From: Methanosphaera stadtmanae
GTDB lineage: Archaea > Methanobacteriota > Methanobacteria > Methanobacteriales > Methanobacteriaceae
Direction: 5' to 3'
NCBI GenBank assembly: GCA_015062825.1
Contig: SUTR01000001.1
Location: 55,007 to 90,716, forward strand
Length of the DNA: 35,710 bases
Numbering within the stretch: the stretch's first letter is position 1; each line of letters begins with the position of its first letter. The translations under genes were made by a program, and so were the position numbers. Positions 34,046-35,710 of this stretch are shown one piece after another. The notes beneath the pieces are model-generated. The model did not search any database. It was not told the origin of the DNA and was given only the letters and a program-made list of their open reading frames with translations.

Positions 34046-35396
34046 CTATGAAAAAAAAATATTTTGTTTAAAGCATTTTCTTAGATTATAGGGGTATTTT
34101 ACATGTCTTTTGGTTTTTCTGTTTGTTGAATGTCTGTTGAATTTGTGATCTGTTGTGAATTTGATGGATTTGATGATTAAATTGTTTATGATTCTTTTTA
34201 TTTCGTTTAATGGTTTTAATAGTATTTTGGTTAGTTTGTTTTTGAGACGTCCTATTATCATGTTGGTGTTTGGTCGTTTTTCTTTATCGTGTTTTTCTCG
34301 TAATTCTTTGTTTTCTGGTTCTAGTTCTTTTTGTGCTTTGTTTTGTATTGCCATTTGTAAATTGAAGATGTATATTTGTGAATAGAAGTCTTGTTCAATT
34401 ATGGTTCTTCTTTTTCCAGAGAAATTTTCTATTCGTAGCTTATTTTTGATTTTTTCATAATTTAATTCGATTTCCCACCTCATTTTGTATAATTCTTTGA
34501 GTTTGTGAATGTCTGCTTCTGATTCGCTGATGTTAGTAAATAATATTTCTGTAACTCCGTTATCTAATAGGGGTTTGCCTATTCTTGTTTGATAATATTC
34601 TAGGTTTAGTGCTTGTTTTTTTTATGTTTTTATCTTTGATGTTTTGAGTTCTGTTGGTATTGATTTCTAATTGTATTGTTTCATCACGGGATTTCATAGT
34701 TAATATTTCATTTTGGTAGTATCTTTCATTGGATCTGAATAAATATTTAATACCTTTGTTTTCAAGGAATAACATTAATTCAAGTGATATATAACCTCTA
34801 TCAAAGATTATTACAGTTTTTTCCAAGTTTATTTTATCTTCAATATTAGATATGTGTTGTTTAACTAATTCCCTTTCATTTGATTTAAAATCACCCAAGA
34901 TAGCATCAACTACAAGGTTATATTTAGCATCTATCAACATAGAAGCTTTAACACTTGGTGCCTGGGTGTACACTATGGTATCTGGTGTAACATTAAATTC
35001 TTCTTTGGTAATTTTAATATTAGGTAATTGAAGATCAGAACCATCCACTATAAGTATTGTATAATCTTTAAAATCATGTTCAAATTCAGAACTATTAAAT
35101 ACATCACTTATGAAGTCCATGTTCATGTCTTTAAATATTTTAGGTTTAATTTTAAGTCGTTGCTTTGATAAAGCCTGTTTAGAAATGATTTTAGATTCAT
35201 CATCCCAACGTTCTTTAACATACTCTTCAATCTCAATAGCACAACTACGACCTTTATTGACTAAAACAAAAAGTACATAATCCATAAAACTCCATTTACG
35301 AACACGAATAAAAGCTTTACGTCCATACCAATACTTATAATCATTATAGTCTTCAATCCTACAAATAGAATTCTCAACCCCAACCATAAAATTCAT
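34046..35396 (-). pseudogene. IS4-family DDE transposase, frame split at an A8 run
   Basis: The upstream part (35396 down to 34560, 278 aa) holds the first catalytic Asp in 'LIVDGSDLQLP' (Asp118) and the second in 'VIIFDRGYISLEL' (Asp199), ending in a short out-of-frame tail. The downstream part, in another frame, runs from about 34620 to 34046: 'ALNLEYYQTRIGKPLLDNGV', then the IS4 signature Y-x2-R-x3-E-x6-K in 'YKMRWEIELNYEKIK', with the catalytic Glu at 34466-34468. Together about 450 aa, all DDE residues present. The switch point is eight A on the minus strand (T8 at 34614-34621 region); removing one A joins the frames. It could be a mutation, or slippage at the A8 run could still make full-length enzyme. 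GGTG lies shortly before the ATG at 35396. Confidence 0.8.
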
Positions 35397-35692
35397 AAAT
35401 TAACACCACAAATAAAATAAATTCAAATAAAAATGAATACAATAAACTCATAACAAAATTCGAAATAATATAGAAATCATATTCACTAATAAAATACATA
35501 TAAAAAGTAATATATAAATAAAACACTAATTAATAATTAAAATAATAATTAAAAAAATAAACACTAATAATAACAACTATAACAATAAATAAAGTAATAA
35601 TAAATTAAAACAAAGAAAAACTAATGAAAAAAATAAAAATAAAAATTAAAAAATAATCAAAAATAAAAATAAACTAATAAAATAATAACTAC
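35397..35692. other. AT-rich 5' region of the IS element
   Basis: Non-coding AT-rich DNA between the transposase start and the right inverted repeat. It must hold the transposase promoter; TATA-like words are too common here to choose one. Confidence 0.5.
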
Positions 35693-35710
35693 TTAAATTG
35701 ACAGCATTGA

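Larger units (their letters stand above)
33995..35710 (-). mobile_element. IS4-like insertion sequence with 18-bp inverted ends
   Basis: Left end TCAATGCTGTCAACTTAA (33995-34012) and right end TTAAATTGACAGCATTGA (35693-35710) are inverted repeats matching at 17 of 18 positions. The element is about 1716 bp and carries one transposase gene on the minus strand, split by a frameshift. The right end coincides with the window edge, so target-site duplication cannot be judged. About 300 bases of AT-rich DNA (35397-35692) lie between the transposase start and the right end. Confidence 0.85.

Overview
The window looks like a piece of a Methanobacteriales genome, most likely Methanosphaera or a close gut relative. 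The DNA is very AT-rich. Shine-Dalgarno sequences are of the archaeal GGTGA/GGAGGTGA type, and genes often end in hairpins followed by T-runs. Three enormous Asn/Thr-rich secreted 'adhesin-like' proteins dominate the left side, and a clostridial-type secondary alcohol dehydrogenase sits nearby. The organism assignment is an inference from these traits; no rRNA or tRNA gene was seen.

Layout. Positions 1-2547 hold the 3' part of an Ig-repeat surface protein on the + strand. Positions 2986-15818 hold two giant minus-strand genes (1590 and 2573 aa), each with a signal peptide, beta-helix modules and C-terminal Ig-like domains. Together these three genes fill over 40% of the window and share protein modules. 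Next comes a two-gene operon of unknown function (16150-17212), then a 1.1-kb gene-poor stretch with several DNA dyads, including an inverted pair resembling Methanobacteriales origin mini-ORB elements. A secondary alcohol dehydrogenase (minus) and an NhaC-type antiporter (plus) diverge from a shared regulatory region at 19391-19732, followed by a CPBP-family membrane protease gene (minus).

The section 22.8-25.7 kb holds a decayed potassium-channel-like gene (one nonsense codon, two frame changes), a group of 20-22 bp iteron-like repeats rich in CCCC, two tiny ORFs, a zinc-ribbon/membrane protein, and a short convergent hypothetical gene. Positions 26209-28694 form a metal-efflux operon. A small PacL/DUF1490-like membrane protein with an acidic tail precedes a P1B-type ATPase with a non-canonical SCA motif in place of CPC.

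The right end (28.8-35.7 kb) is mobile-element territory. A truncated IS4-like remnant at 28870-29195 and a nearly complete IS copy with matching terminal inverted repeats (33995-35710) lie in the same orientation. They flank a small secreted protein and two tandem paralogous DUF2207 membrane proteins. The transposase of the complete copy is split at an A8 run. The most interesting leads are the PacL-like/ATPase pair, the iteron-like array, the ORB-like dyad island, the module duplication in the giant adhesin, and the A8 frameshift in the transposase.
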